A stretch of 64,000 bases of DNA from CAZMXP01 sp964570285 (GTDB lineage: Bacteria > Planctomycetota > PLA2): assembly GCA_964570285.1 (NCBI GenBank), contig CAZMXP010000019.1, positions 1 through 64,000 of the forward strand, written 5' to 3'. Below, piece after piece: positions 16,519 through 26,202 of the stretch; position 1 is the first letter of the stretch, and every line of letters starts with the position of its first letter. The translations under genes and the position numbers were made by a program. The notes under the pieces were generated by a model. The model searched no databases. It saw only the letters and a list, made by a program, of their open reading frames with translations, and was not told the origin of the DNA.

Positions 16519-17562
16519 ATGCGCAAGATCGGTATCCTGACCGGCGGCGGCGACGCGCCGGGGCTCAACGCGGTGATCCGGGCGGTCGTGCTCGCGGCGG
16601 AATCCGAGCTCGGCTTCGAGGTCGTCGGGATCCGCGACGGGTTCGGCGGCTTCGCCGAGGGGGACGAGGGGCTCGTCAGGCTCGACCGCGCGGCGGTGCG
16701 CGGCCTCCTCTGGCGCGGAGGGTCGATCCTCGGATGCAACAACCGCTACAAGGGCAAGCCCGAGTTCTTCCGCGCGCGGATGCAGGAGATCGGGCTCGAC
16801 GGGCTCATCGTCGCCGGCGGGGACGGGTCGCTGACGATCGCGAACCGGATGGTCGATGCGGGCGCGCGCGTCGTCGGCGTGCCGAAGACGATCGACAACG
16901 ACGTCGAGGGGACCGATGTCACGTTCGGCTTCGACACCGCCGTGACGCTGGTCGCGGAGATGTGCGGCCGGCTGATCGACACCGCGGAGAGCCACCACCG
17001 CGTGATGATCATGGAGGTGATGGGGCGCAACGCGGGGCACATCGCGCTGCACGGGGCGATGGCGGGCAGCGCCGATGTCGTGCTGATCCCCGAGATCCCC
17101 TTCCGCTTCGAGAGCATCGTCGACTGCATCTCGCGCCGCGCCGAGATCGGCCGCACCTATACGCTGATCATCGCCGCCGAGGGGGCGATGGAGCATGGCG
17201 GCGGCCTCACGGTGGACGAGCACCGCACCCGCGTGACCGGCCGCGAGGTGCTCGGCGGCGTCGCCGCGCGGATCGCGCGCAAGATGCGCGAGATCAGCGA
17301 CCACGAGGTGCGGTCGATCTCGCTCGCGCACCTGCAGCGCGGCGGGATGCCGACGGTCTTCGACCGCGTGCTCGCGACGCGCATGGGCGTCGCCGCCGCC
17401 CGCGCGCTGAAGGCCGGCGAGAACGGCGTCTTCACGAGCTACAGCAACGGCAAGGTGCTGCTCGCCCCCCTCGCGATCGCCGCAGGCAAGGTCCGCAAGG
17501 TCAACGCCGACGGCCGCCTCGTCAGCGGCGCGCGCGCGGTCGGGCTCTCGTTCGGGGACTAG
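16519..17562 (+). CDS. pfkA: 6-phosphofructokinase
   Basis: A 347-aa phosphofructokinase, converting fructose 6-phosphate to fructose 1,6-bisphosphate in glycolysis. It starts with ILTGGGDAPGLNAVIR. The phosphoryl-donor loop is AGGDGS (Gly103, as in ATP-using enzymes), while the next determinant is VPKTIDND (Lys123, as in PPi-using enzymes). This Gly/Lys combination is typical of the mixed group III subfamily; ATP use is more likely than PPi. MGRNAGHIALHGAMAG and HLQRGG are conserved. The stop codon TAG opens palindromic element B. Confidence 0.93.
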   Translation: MRKIGILTGGGDAPGLNAVIRAVVLAAESELGFEVVGIRDGFGGFAEGDEGLVRLDRAAVRGLLWRGGSILGCNNRYKGKPEFFRARMQEIGLDGLIVAGGDGSLTIANRMVDAGARVVGVPKTIDNDVEGTDVTFGFDTAVTLVAEMCGRLIDTAESHHRVMIMEVMGRNAGHIALHGAMAGSADVVLIPEIPFRFESIVDCISRRAEIGRTYTLIIAAEGAMEHGGGLTVDEHRTRVTGREVLGGVAARIARKMREISDHEVRSISLAHLQRGGMPTVFDRVLATRMGVAAARALKAGENGVFTSYSNGKVLLAPLAIAAGKVRKVNADGRLVSGARAVGLSFGD

Positions 17563-17724
17563 GGCCTGTCTGAAAACCCCACCTGGAGACGGCCGGCTGC
17601 GGCTGCGCCGGGACTGCGTCGCGCCGGCTCGCCGCATTTCTCCGTTAATGCGGGTCGCCGGCGCTCCTTGCCCGGCTTGTCCTCGCTCGGCCTTGGTCCG
17701 ACGGCGGGGTTTTCAGACAGGCCC
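17562..17724. repeat. MITE-like nested hairpin, copy B
   Basis: A 163-bp element with perfect 19-bp terminal inverted repeats (17562-17580 GGGCCTGTCTGAAAACCCC and 17706-17724). The interior continues pairing: GGCCG/CGGCC (17591/17688), GCCGGG/CCCGGC (17607/17671) and a core CGCCGGC..CCGCATT with its complement (17622-17638/17647-17663) around an 8-base loop. It encodes no protein. It lies between convergent pfkA and a CHAT gene, and its end matches the elements at 7546 and 38026. Confidence 0.75.
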
Positions 17725-17731
17725 CAGCGTC

Positions 17732-20700
17732 CTACTCCGGCAACCCCCAGAGCACCCACGCCGCCCAGTAGTGCGGGTGGGACCACTTCGGCTGCGACCG
17801 CACGTGCGCCTGCGCCTCGCGGAGCGCCGCGATCGCGGGCCGGCCCGCGTTCCACCGCCCGTAGAACGCCTCCATCAGCGCGCGCGTCGCCTCGTCGTCC
17901 ACCTTCCACAGGCTCGCGAGCACGCGCGGCGCGCCCGCGTGCATGAACGCCCGTGCGAGGCCGACGAGCCCCTCGCCGCGGACCACGTTGCCCCGCCCGG
18001 TCATGCAGGCCGAGAGCACGACGAGGTCGGCGGGGATCCTCATGCGGAAGATCTCGAGCACCGTCAGCATGCCGTCGCTGGCGGCGTCGGGCGTGAGCGC
18101 GAGCGCCGACCGCTGCGGGAACTCCGTGTCGGCGATGCCGTGGCAGGCGAGGTGCACGGCGCGCCAGCGCGGGCGCGTCGCGATCGCGGCGGCGAGCCTC
18201 CCCTCGGTCGCCTGCCCGCCGAGCAGCGTGACGGTGCCGACCGACTCCGCCTCGGCGCGCGTCGCCGGGAGCCGGCCCAGCGGCCGGCCCGAGCGCAGCA
18301 CGGAGACGCGGCCGGTCGAGTAGTCGGGATCGCCGAGCGCGAGCACCCCCTCGCCGCGCTTCCCGCGCTCCGCGAGCAGCAGCCCATGCACCGTGCCCGA
18401 CGGCTCGCAAGCGACCTCGTATCCGGGCAAGAGCAGTGCAGGGGGAACGAGACAGAGGTCGCCATCCGGGGAGAGGAGGATGCGGCGCAGGGTGGCGGAC
18501 AGGCGCAGCGGATCGACGACGAGTCTCCGGAGCGAGGCGAGTGCCGGCCCCGGATCGGCATTCATGTCCTCAGGGCGGAGTGCCTCGCACGCGGCGGCGA
18601 TCTCCGAGGCCGCCGGGAGTTCGACGAGGCGCGCCTCCTTCGCCGTCGCGAAGAGCGCCAACGTCTCCTTGGCAAACACGCCGTAGATCACGAGCCCCTC
18701 GTCGGGTGCCAGCCGCGCCTGGATCGACGCGAGGTCGTCTGCGCTGGGATAGGTGACGTTTGCGGCGCCCGCCGCGGCGCGCTGGATCCTCTCGACGACT
18801 AGATCGAGCGCGCGTTGCGCGCGCCCCAGCTCGGCCTGCGCCTGCTTCGTCGCCGCGGCATTGCCGCTCTCCCGGGCGCGACCGAGCGCCTTCGCGCAGC
18901 GCACCTCCTCCCCCCGGGCCGCCAATTCCGCCTTCCGGAGTTCGGGTGGGAGCGCGTCCTCCGCGAGCGCGTCCCGCAGCCCGAAGGCCTCCAGCAGCGC
19001 ACCCGCCCGGCCGCTCTCGAGGAACCACGCGGCCTCCGCGGCGTCGCCGAGATCCGCCGCCGTGAGGCTCCCCAGCTCGAACGCGAGCACCCACTCCTCG
19101 CGCGCTGTCTGTGCGAGCCCCATCCCGAGGCCGGAAGTCAGTCGCGGCAACTTGCCGACGGCGTCCCGGGCCGCGTCGAGCGCTCCACCCGGATCGGCGT
19201 GTTCGCGCTTGAAGCTCGCGACGTTGATCAGCACGCTCACCTCCGTGTTGAGGTAGCCGCCCGCGGCGGCACGCTGGCGCGCCTCCTCGAGAACTGACAG
19301 GCCGCGCACGACCTCGCCCGAATCGGCCAGGAAGAGGCCGACCGACGCCAGGAGCTTGGTCGCCCCGTCCTTGTCCCCGAGCCCCTCAAGGATCGACCGG
19401 GCGCGCTGCGCGGATGCCAGTGCGAGGTCGCTGTCGCCGACGTCATGGTGCAGGTTGGCGAGCGACGCGAGGGATGCCGCCACGCCGAGGCGGTCATCGA
19501 TCCGCTCGCGGATCGCGAGCGCGGAATTGTGTAGTTCGCGCGCGGCCTCGATCTCGTCCGCGCGGCTCAGGCAGTTCGCCAGATTGCCGAGCGTCCTCGC
19601 GAGATCACGGGGGGAGTCGAGCTGCCTGTACAGCGCGAGGGACCGCTCGTGGCACTCGCGCGCGCGATCGAGCGCCCCGACGGCGCCGAGCGTGTTGCCG
19701 AAGTTTCCGAGCGCGAGCGCGAGGGCCGCGCGGTTGTCGGAGCGCTCGAGGATCGCGAGCCCGCGCTCCTGGTGCTCGAGGGCCTTCGCGTAGTCGCCGA
19801 TCGCCATCTCGAAGCTGCCGAGGTTCACGAGGGAGGTGGCGACCGCCTCGGTGTCGGAGGCCGCCTCGTGAATCCTGAGCGCCTCGGTTTGGCATGAGAT
19901 CGCGCGCGCGTGGTCACCCAGCCGCTGAAACAGGCAGGCGAGATTGTTGAGTGCGGCCGCCTCGCCGTCGGCGTGGCCCGCCGACCGGTACAGTGAAAGG
20001 GCGCGCTCCTGGGGGGGGATCGCGCGCGCGAGGTCATCGCACGCGCCGTGGACGGCGCCCAGGCGACCCAACGCGGCGGCCTCCCCGACGGGATTGCCGA
20101 GCCCGCGGTAGAGTTCCGCCGCCCGCTCAAAGGAGGCGATCGCGCGCTCCTCCTCGCCCCGGTCCGCGACGAGTTCGCCGATGCGGTTGAGCGCTGCCGC
20201 GATGCCGGCAGGATCGCGCAACTCCTCCGCGAGCCGCAGCGAGTGCTCCTCGCAGGCGAGCGACTGCTCGGCCTCGCCGAGCCTCTCGTGGGCCGCCGCG
20301 AGGTTGTGCAGCACGGCCATCAGCCTCCGCCGGTCGCCGCGCTTCTGGTGGATCTCCCGGCACCGCTCGAGGAGCGGCAGCGCCCGCTCCGGCGCGCCGG
20401 CGCGCACGGCGGCAAGTCCCGCCTGTTGCCACGCGTGGGCCTCCTGGCGGATGCAGCCCAGCCGTTGGCAGGCCTCGGCGAGCGCGGCGAACGCCCCGCA
20501 CGCGGCCTCCTCGCGTCCCAGCCGCTTCAACGCGAGCGCTCGTCCGTAGGCGACCTTGCAATCGACGATGTCGCCCGGCACCGCCTCGGTCTGGGCGAGC
20601 ACCTCGTCGAACCGCTCCTCCCGCAGCGCCGCCTCGACCTGCTTGGCGCGCAACCGCCGGGCGCCGTCCTCCGGCAGCGTCCGCTGCGCCGCCACGTAGG

Positions 20701-20992
20701 CGGGCAACCGCTCAACATCGAGCCGCGGCGCCGCACTTGCGAAAGCCTCCGCCGCATCGAACGCGCGGCGGCCGAGGAGTTCGTCCGCCACAAGCCACGG
20801 ATCGGGCTCCTCCTTCCGCGCGAGGGCCGTCAGCGCGTCCGCGTCCCTGGCCTCGAAAGCCTCGAGGACCGCTCCGGCGGCCTCCTCCGGTGTCCGATCA
20901 CGGGGGGGCGCGGGGGCCGGCGCATCCTCGGCGCGGATCGCTCCCGCGCGCAGGAGCGCCGCAACGAGAAGCCAGCGTGAGAGTCCCGGCAC
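17732..20992 (-). CDS. Secreted TPR-CHAT protease, second copy
   Basis: A 1086-aa protein with a signal-like N-terminus (residues 1-21). About 150-700 is a long array of TPR helices (repeated A-x4-LG-x3-...-G-x2-A pattern, SLACEEHSLRLAEEL and similar). The C-terminus (about 790-1086) is a CHAT caspase-like peptidase domain. The dyad is intact: His951 in HLACHG and Cys996 in VVLSACMTGRG. GLPE at the end is typical of CHAT proteins. The start is 6 bases after the stop of a paralogous CHAT gene whose last 300 residues are nearly identical, so this is a tandem duplication with diverged TPRs. It is the last gene of the kinase operon. The substrate is unknown. Confidence 0.87.
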   Translation of the reverse strand: MPGLSRWLLVAALLRAGAIRAEDAPAPAPPRDRTPEEAAGAVLEAFEARDADALTALARKEEPDPWLVADELLGRRAFDAAEAFASAAPRLDVERLPAYVAAQRTLPEDGARRLRAKQVEAALREERFDEVLAQTEAVPGDIVDCKVAYGRALALKRLGREEAACGAFAALAEACQRLGCIRQEAHAWQQAGLAAVRAGAPERALPLLERCREIHQKRGDRRRLMAVLHNLAAAHERLGEAEQSLACEEHSLRLAEELRDPAGIAAALNRIGELVADRGEEERAIASFERAAELYRGLGNPVGEAAALGRLGAVHGACDDLARAIPPQERALSLYRSAGHADGEAAALNNLACLFQRLGDHARAISCQTEALRIHEAASDTEAVATSLVNLGSFEMAIGDYAKALEHQERGLAILERSDNRAALALALGNFGNTLGAVGALDRARECHERSLALYRQLDSPRDLARTLGNLANCLSRADEIEAARELHNSALAIRERIDDRLGVAASLASLANLHHDVGDSDLALASAQRARSILEGLGDKDGATKLLASVGLFLADSGEVVRGLSVLEEARQRAAAGGYLNTEVSVLINVASFKREHADPGGALDAARDAVGKLPRLTSGLGMGLAQTAREEWVLAFELGSLTAADLGDAAEAAWFLESGRAGALLEAFGLRDALAEDALPPELRKAELAARGEEVRCAKALGRARESGNAAATKQAQAELGRAQRALDLVVERIQRAAAGAANVTYPSADDLASIQARLAPDEGLVIYGVFAKETLALFATAKEARLVELPAASEIAAACEALRPEDMNADPGPALASLRRLVVDPLRLSATLRRILLSPDGDLCLVPPALLLPGYEVACEPSGTVHGLLLAERGKRGEGVLALGDPDYSTGRVSVLRSGRPLGRLPATRAEAESVGTVTLLGGQATEGRLAAAIATRPRWRAVHLACHGIADTEFPQRSALALTPDAASDGMLTVLEIFRMRIPADLVVLSACMTGRGNVVRGEGLVGLARAFMHAGAPRVLASLWKVDDEATRALMEAFYGRWNAGRPAIAALREAQAHVRSQPKWSHPHYWAAWVLWGLPE

Positions 20993-20998
20993 GGCGGG

Positions 20999-23900
20999 CT
21001 ACTCCGGCAACCCCCAGAGCACCCACGCCGCCCAGTAGTGCGGGTGGGCCCACTTCGGCTGCGCGCGCACGTGCGCCTGCGCGTCGCGCAGCGCCGCGAT
21101 GGCTGGACGGCCCGCGTTCCACCGCTTGTAGAACTCCACCATCAGCGCGCGGGTCGCGTCGTCGTCGACCTTCCACAAGCTCGCGATCACGCGCGGCGCC
21201 CCGGCGTACATGAAGGCGCGCGCGAGGCCGACGAGCCCCTCGCCGCGGACCACCTTGCCACGCCCTGTCTCGCAGGCCGAGAGCACGACGAGGTCGGCGG
21301 GACACCTCAGGCGGAAGATGTCGAGCACCGTCAGCATGCCGTCGCTCGCGCCGTCGGGTGTGATCGCGAGCGCCGACCGCTGCGGGAACTCCGTGTCGGC
21401 GATCCCGTGGCAGGCGAGGTGCACTGCGCGCCAGCGCGGGCGCATCGTCAGCGCGGCGGCGAGTCCAGGCTCGGTCGCCTCCCGGCCGAGCAGCGTGACG
21501 GTGCCGACCGCCTCCGCCTCGGCGCGCGTCGCCGGAAGGCGGCGCAGCGGCCGGGCCGAGCGCAGCACGGAGAGGCGACCGGTCGAGTAGTCGGGATCGC
21601 CGAGCGCGAGCACGCCTTTGCCGCGCTTGCCGCGATCCGCGAGCAGCAGGCCGTGGACCGTGCCCGACGGCTCGAAGACGACTTCGCGCTCGGGCAGGAG
21701 CAGCGCGAAGGGGCAGGCCCAGAGCTCCGCGTCGGGGGAGACGAGCAGACGGGTGGATTCCGGGGGGAGCGCGAGGGGGGTCAAGACGAGATCCCTCAGT
21801 CTCGCCGCGGCGGATGCGGGATCGACGCTCCGGTCCTCGGGCCGCAACCCCTCGCAGGCGGCGCGGATCTCGCCGGGATCGGCGAGGGCGACGACGCGCG
21901 AGCCCTCGCGCGTCGTCACGAGGGCAACGGCCTCCTTTTCGAAAAGGCCGTAGTGGACGAACGCCTCCCGAGGCGCAAGCCTCGCGCGGATCGCGGCCAG
22001 CGTGTCGGCCTTCGGATGGGTGATGTCGGCGACGCGGGCGTTCGTGCGCTGGATCCTCTCGATGACCTCCTCGTGTGCGCGCATGGCGGCCTCGTACGCA
22101 CGGCGCCCCTCGGTCGCCTCCTTCTCCGTCCCCTTGGCGAGCGCCGACCTGAACTCCGTGGCGCAGCGGGCCGCCAGAGCACCCGCATCCACCTCGGCCG
22201 CGCGAAGCTCCTCGGGGAGCGCCCCCTCCGCGAGCGCGCTCGAGGTCTTGAACGCCTCGAGCAGCGCGCCCGCCCGTCCGCTCTCGAGGAAGAAGGCGGC
22301 CTCGTCGGGATCGCCCGCATCCCTTGCGGCGAGCGCCCCGGTCTCGAAGACGCCTGCCCAGTGCGAGCGCGCGGCGGACCCGAGGTGGGCCCCGAGCCCC
22401 CCGGTGATGCGCGGGACCGCCTTCAGCGCGTCGCGCGCGAGCGCCAACGCCCTCCTCGGATCGCCCCGCAGTCGCGCGATGCGCGCGAGATCGCCCATCG
22501 TGTCGGCTTCGAGCGCCAAGAGGCCGAGCTCGCGGCTCAGGGCGAGGCAGCGGGTGAAGCCCTCCTGCGCGCGCGCGAGGTCGCCGCAGTCCGCGTCGAT
22601 CTTTGCGAGCATCCCGAGCGCCGAGACCAGTTCCGTCACCGCGCCGCGCGCCTCGGCGCTCTCCCTGAGCTTCTCGAAGTGCGGCCGCGCGCGGGCAAGA
22701 TCCTCCCTGCCCATCATGGCCCATCCGCTGACGCACTCGCGCAGTCCGGGCGGCATCGGCTCCCCGGTCCCTGCGGACCGCGCGAGCGTGGTTTCGAGCG
22801 CCGCGAGCATCCCCTCCGCGTCCTTGCGCGTCGAGGCGATCGAGATCCGCACGAACTCGGCGCCGGCCTCGCTGCCGGCGGCACGCAGGTGCGCGGCGGC
22901 GCGCTCCATCAGCCCGATGGCGCGATCGGACTCGCCGAGGATCTCGAGGATGTGCGCCAGCTGCAGCAGCGCGAGCGCCGCGAGGCGGTGGTCCGGGATC
23001 TCCTCGAGCGGCCCGATCGCCTGCTCGAGGCAGTCGATCGCCGCCGCCGTGTTGCCTGCGTCTTCGAGGCACTGACCGAGGTGCAGGAGGATCTGCGCCA
23101 TCTCGCCGCGGTCCAGGAGCTCCGCGCAGTTCGCCCGCGCATGCTCGCAGACCCGGCGCGCCTGCGATCGCTGCTCGAGCCGCATCATCGCGCTCACGGC
23201 GAGCCACAGGCTGTTGGCGGCCTCTACGCGGTCCCCCGCGGCGTCGAAGATCGCATGCGCCTCCTCGTAGCAGGCGAGGGCGTGTCGCGGATCCTCCACC
23301 ATCGTGTAGGCGAGGCCCAGCAGGCTGAGCACCGGCGCACGCTCCCTGGGGTCGCGCCGCGGGAACTCGAGGCTCCGCTCGAGACAGTGGATCGCCCTCG
23401 CCCCGTCGCTCTCGCGCAGCGCCGCGCCGAGCGAGGCCCACGCGCCGCCGATGTCCTCCGGATCCCCGACCTCCTCGGCGAGCGCGAGCTTGCGTTCGAA
23501 CAGGGCCACCTTCCTGGTCGCGTCCTCCGTCAGGTTCGCCGCGACGTGCAGGCACTCCCACTGCGCCCTCGCCCAGCCGAGACGCTCCGCGAGCACCGCG
23601 CCACGCTCCGCCTCCTCGGACGCCTGGTCGGTCCTTCCCAGCGCGCGGAGCGCCTCCCGGCGGTAGTGGCTGAGGATCACGTCCGCGACGCGCAGCGGCT
23701 CGTGCGGAGGGGCGGCCGTGATCTCGAGGACCCGGTCGGGCAGGCCGGCCGCCATCGCCTCCATCGCCTCCTTGACGCGGAGCATGCCCTCCCCCTCGAG
23801 AGGCGCCGCCCTGCATGCCGCGATGTAGTCGGCGAGCCTGCCGGGTCTTTCGCCGGGCACGAGTTCCGCGAGCGCGTCGGCGGCGTCGGCGGCGCCGCGG

Positions 23901-24076
23901 GACAGCAGCACATTGACGAACGCCCACGGGTCCGTGACGCCCGCCGCGAGTTCGGCGAAGCGCGCGCGGTCGCCGGACCGGAACGCTGCGACGAGGTCGT
24001 CGGCGCGCGGCTGTGCCGGCCGCTCCGCCCGGGCGACGCCCGCAAGCACGCAGAGCAGGAGCAGCGCGCCTCTCAC
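20999..24076 (-). CDS. Secreted TPR-CHAT protease, first copy
   Basis: A 1025-aa protein. VRGALLLLCVLAGVARA is a signal peptide, TPR helices fill about 100-640, and the C-terminal CHAT domain has His890 (HLACHG) and Cys935 (VLSACETGRG). The GTG start at 24076 overlaps the kinase TGA (GTGA) and has a GGAGGGGGGG ribosome site, so translation is coupled to the kinase. CHAT proteases are caspase-like enzymes gated by partner domains, often TPRs, as in TPR-CHAT of type III-E CRISPR; here the neighbour is a membrane kinase rather than a CRISPR effector. Whether the exported CHAT cleaves envelope, extracellular or signalling substrates is not shown. Confidence 0.88.
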   Translation of the reverse strand: MRGALLLLCVLAGVARAERPAQPRADDLVAAFRSGDRARFAELAAGVTDPWAFVNVLLSRGAADAADALAELVPGERPGRLADYIAACRAAPLEGEGMLRVKEAMEAMAAGLPDRVLEITAAPPHEPLRVADVILSHYRREALRALGRTDQASEEAERGAVLAERLGWARAQWECLHVAANLTEDATRKVALFERKLALAEEVGDPEDIGGAWASLGAALRESDGARAIHCLERSLEFPRRDPRERAPVLSLLGLAYTMVEDPRHALACYEEAHAIFDAAGDRVEAANSLWLAVSAMMRLEQRSQARRVCEHARANCAELLDRGEMAQILLHLGQCLEDAGNTAAAIDCLEQAIGPLEEIPDHRLAALALLQLAHILEILGESDRAIGLMERAAAHLRAAGSEAGAEFVRISIASTRKDAEGMLAALETTLARSAGTGEPMPPGLRECVSGWAMMGREDLARARPHFEKLRESAEARGAVTELVSALGMLAKIDADCGDLARAQEGFTRCLALSRELGLLALEADTMGDLARIARLRGDPRRALALARDALKAVPRITGGLGAHLGSAARSHWAGVFETGALAARDAGDPDEAAFFLESGRAGALLEAFKTSSALAEGALPEELRAAEVDAGALAARCATEFRSALAKGTEKEATEGRRAYEAAMRAHEEVIERIQRTNARVADITHPKADTLAAIRARLAPREAFVHYGLFEKEAVALVTTREGSRVVALADPGEIRAACEGLRPEDRSVDPASAAARLRDLVLTPLALPPESTRLLVSPDAELWACPFALLLPEREVVFEPSGTVHGLLLADRGKRGKGVLALGDPDYSTGRLSVLRSARPLRRLPATRAEAEAVGTVTLLGREATEPGLAAALTMRPRWRAVHLACHGIADTEFPQRSALAITPDGASDGMLTVLDIFRLRCPADLVVLSACETGRGKVVRGEGLVGLARAFMYAGAPRVIASLWKVDDDATRALMVEFYKRWNAGRPAIAALRDAQAHVRAQPKWAHPHYWAAWVLWGLPE

Positions 24077-26202
24077 CGCCCCCCCTCCACGAGAGCGTCC
24101 GCCCACGCCGTCCAGAAGGCCGCGTCGCGCAGCCCGCTCCGGTCGAGCGCGACAAGCCCCATGCGGGCGATCTCGGGACGCGTTCCGAAGGGTTGTTCCT
24201 CGAGCGCGCGCACGCGGGCGAGCGCCTCGGACCAGAGGCCGCGGCCGAGCAGGAACTCGGTCGCAATCAGGTCGGCCATCGCGTCGCCCTCGGCGAACCG
24301 CTTCGTCACGGCGGCGAGATCCTTGGCGAGACGGGCCGCCTCCGCGGGCGAGGCGATCCGGAAGGTCGATTCCACCCCCCCGCGCCCCCCCGCAGGCACC
24401 ACCTCCAGCGTGTACTCGACCCCGGTTGCCAGCGTCACCGAGATCGGCAGCACGCTCTCCCTCACGAAGTCTTCGGGGCTCCACTCCGCGAGCGTTGCGC
24501 CCGCGCCGCGGAGCCGGACCGTCACGCCCTCGGCGACGTCGTCGGACCAGAGGCGGATCTCCTTCGGCGCCTCGCGCAGCAGCCCGCGGGGGGAGAGCGC
24601 GACGACCGGGGGCACGTCGCCGCCCGAGCGCGACGCGCGCGCGTCCACCGTCGCGAGCTCGATGCCGGTCGCCGCCGCGACGAGCTTCAGGGCGGCCGGA
24701 TCGGGCGCGTCGATCGCGGTCAGCATGAGATCGATCTCGTAGGTCCCGAGCCTTCCGATCTCGATCGTGCGGACGAGCGGGTGGAACCCCTCGCGCCTCA
24801 GTTCGAGCGTGTGGACGCCGGCGGCGACGCGGTGGCGACGCAGCGGCGCCGTGCCGATCTCGCGCGCGTCGAGCAGCACGATCGTCCCCGGGAGCGAGGT
24901 GATCGTGAGGTGGCCCGGCAGCGCGTGGGCGACGAACGCGAGCGTCGCGAGCAGCGTCGCCGCGACCGCGAGCGGCAGCCAGCGGCGGCGCAGCGCGCGC
25001 CCGGCGCGCACGGCGCCCGAGAGCGGGCGCGCCTCGATCGGCTCGCCGCGCGAGCAGGCGTCGAGGTCGCGGGCGAGCGATTCCATGTCGGGGTAGCGGT
25101 CGCCCGGAAGCCTCTGCATGCAGCGGCCCACGACGACCGCGAACTCCGGCGGCAGCCACGGCGCGGCATCCTCGAGGCGCGCCGGGGGGCCGCCCATCAT
25201 GCTCGCGATCGTCTCGGCGACGCGGGCGCCCGCGTAGGGACGCGTCAGCGAGAGCATCTCGAAGAGCGTGGCGCCGACGCCGTAGACGTCCGTCCTCGCG
25301 TCCGCCGCCTGCGAGCCGTCGAGCTGTTCCGGCGCCATGTAGGCGGGCGTGCCCACCGCCTCGTTCGCCTGCGTCATCCGCGAGCCGTCGAAGCGGATCA
25401 GGCCGAAGTCGGTCAGCACCGGCCGCCCCTTGTCGTCGAGGATGAGGTTCGACGGCTTCACGTCGCGGTGCACCATGCCCGCGCGGTGCAACTCCTCCAG
25501 CGCCCGCGCGACGTGCGCGAACTCCGCCGCCATCCGGCGCGCGAAGGTCGTGCGCGGGTCGCCCGACGCCACCGGCGCCGGCGCCACGCCGTGGCGGTCG
25601 AGCAGGGCGTTCGCGTCCGCGCCCGGGGCGCGCATCCCGGCGACCAGGTGCTCGAACGAGGGCCCCGGCAGGAAGGGCATCGTGAAGTAGGAGATGCCGT
25701 CGATGACGCCCGAGTCGAGCAGCGTGACGATCCGCTCGTGCCTCACGCCCGAGAGCGCCCGGATCTCGCGCAGGAAGCGCTCGATCGCGCGCGCGTCCTC
25801 GTCGAGCCCCGCGCGCAGCTGCTTCAGCGCCTCGCGGCGGCCCCGCTGCGCGTGCACCGCCTCGAAGACGTCGCCCATGCCGCCCCCGCCGATGCGCCGG
25901 AGCAGCGTGTAGGGGCCGAAGGGCCGCGGATAGCCGACCTCCGCCTCCGGCGGCGCCGATGTCAGGGGGTCCGGGGGCACGGCAATGCTGGCCGCGATCT
26001 CCCGGCAGGCGGCGCAGAGCGAGAGGTGCCTCTCGACCGCCTCCCTCGCCCCTGCCCCGAGCGATCCGTCCGCGAAGGCGGCGAGCCGGTTCTCGTCGAG
26101 GCAGTCGCCCGCCGCGCGGGGCGCGAGGGAGTCGGCGCTCGACACGAGCAGGTCGAGCACGCTCGCGTCGTCGGGGGGGGGAACGGAGGCTAGGTCAGGC
26201 AT
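24073..26202 (-). CDS. Anti-sigma-type zinc motif fused to membrane Ser/Thr kinase with PEGA domain
   Basis: A 709-aa protein. The N-terminus holds C34-x24-H59-x3-C63-x2-C66, the zinc-binding pattern of anti-sigma (zf-HC2/ZAS) domains. The kinase domain (about 97-365) follows with RIGGGGMGDVF, Lys127, HRDVKPSN (Asp247), DFG (265-267) and APEQ. A transmembrane helix near 400-420 precedes a PEGA-like domain (LTITSLPGTIVLLDAREIGTAPL) and an extracytoplasmic region. The ATG at 26202 overlaps the sigma-factor stop (ATGCCTGA), so sigma and candidate anti-sigma-kinase are coupled. Likely role: sense an envelope signal through the PEGA side and control the sigma factor by sequestration and/or phosphorylation. 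Confidence 0.88.
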   Translation of the reverse strand: MPDLASVPPPDDASVLDLLVSSADSLAPRAAGDCLDENRLAAFADGSLGAGAREAVERHLSLCAACREIAASIAVPPDPLTSAPPEAEVGYPRPFGPYTLLRRIGGGGMGDVFEAVHAQRGRREALKQLRAGLDEDARAIERFLREIRALSGVRHERIVTLLDSGVIDGISYFTMPFLPGPSFEHLVAGMRAPGADANALLDRHGVAPAPVASGDPRTTFARRMAAEFAHVARALEELHRAGMVHRDVKPSNLILDDKGRPVLTDFGLIRFDGSRMTQANEAVGTPAYMAPEQLDGSQAADARTDVYGVGATLFEMLSLTRPYAGARVAETIASMMGGPPARLEDAAPWLPPEFAVVVGRCMQRLPGDRYPDMESLARDLDACSRGEPIEARPLSGAVRAGRALRRRWLPLAVAATLLATLAFVAHALPGHLTITSLPGTIVLLDAREIGTAPLRRHRVAAGVHTLELRREGFHPLVRTIEIGRLGTYEIDLMLTAIDAPDPAALKLVAAATGIELATVDARASRSGGDVPPVVALSPRGLLREAPKEIRLWSDDVAEGVTVRLRGAGATLAEWSPEDFVRESVLPISVTLATGVEYTLEVVPAGGRGGVESTFRIASPAEAARLAKDLAAVTKRFAEGDAMADLIATEFLLGRGLWSEALARVRALEEQPFGTRPEIARMGLVALDRSGLRDAAFWTAWADALVEGGR

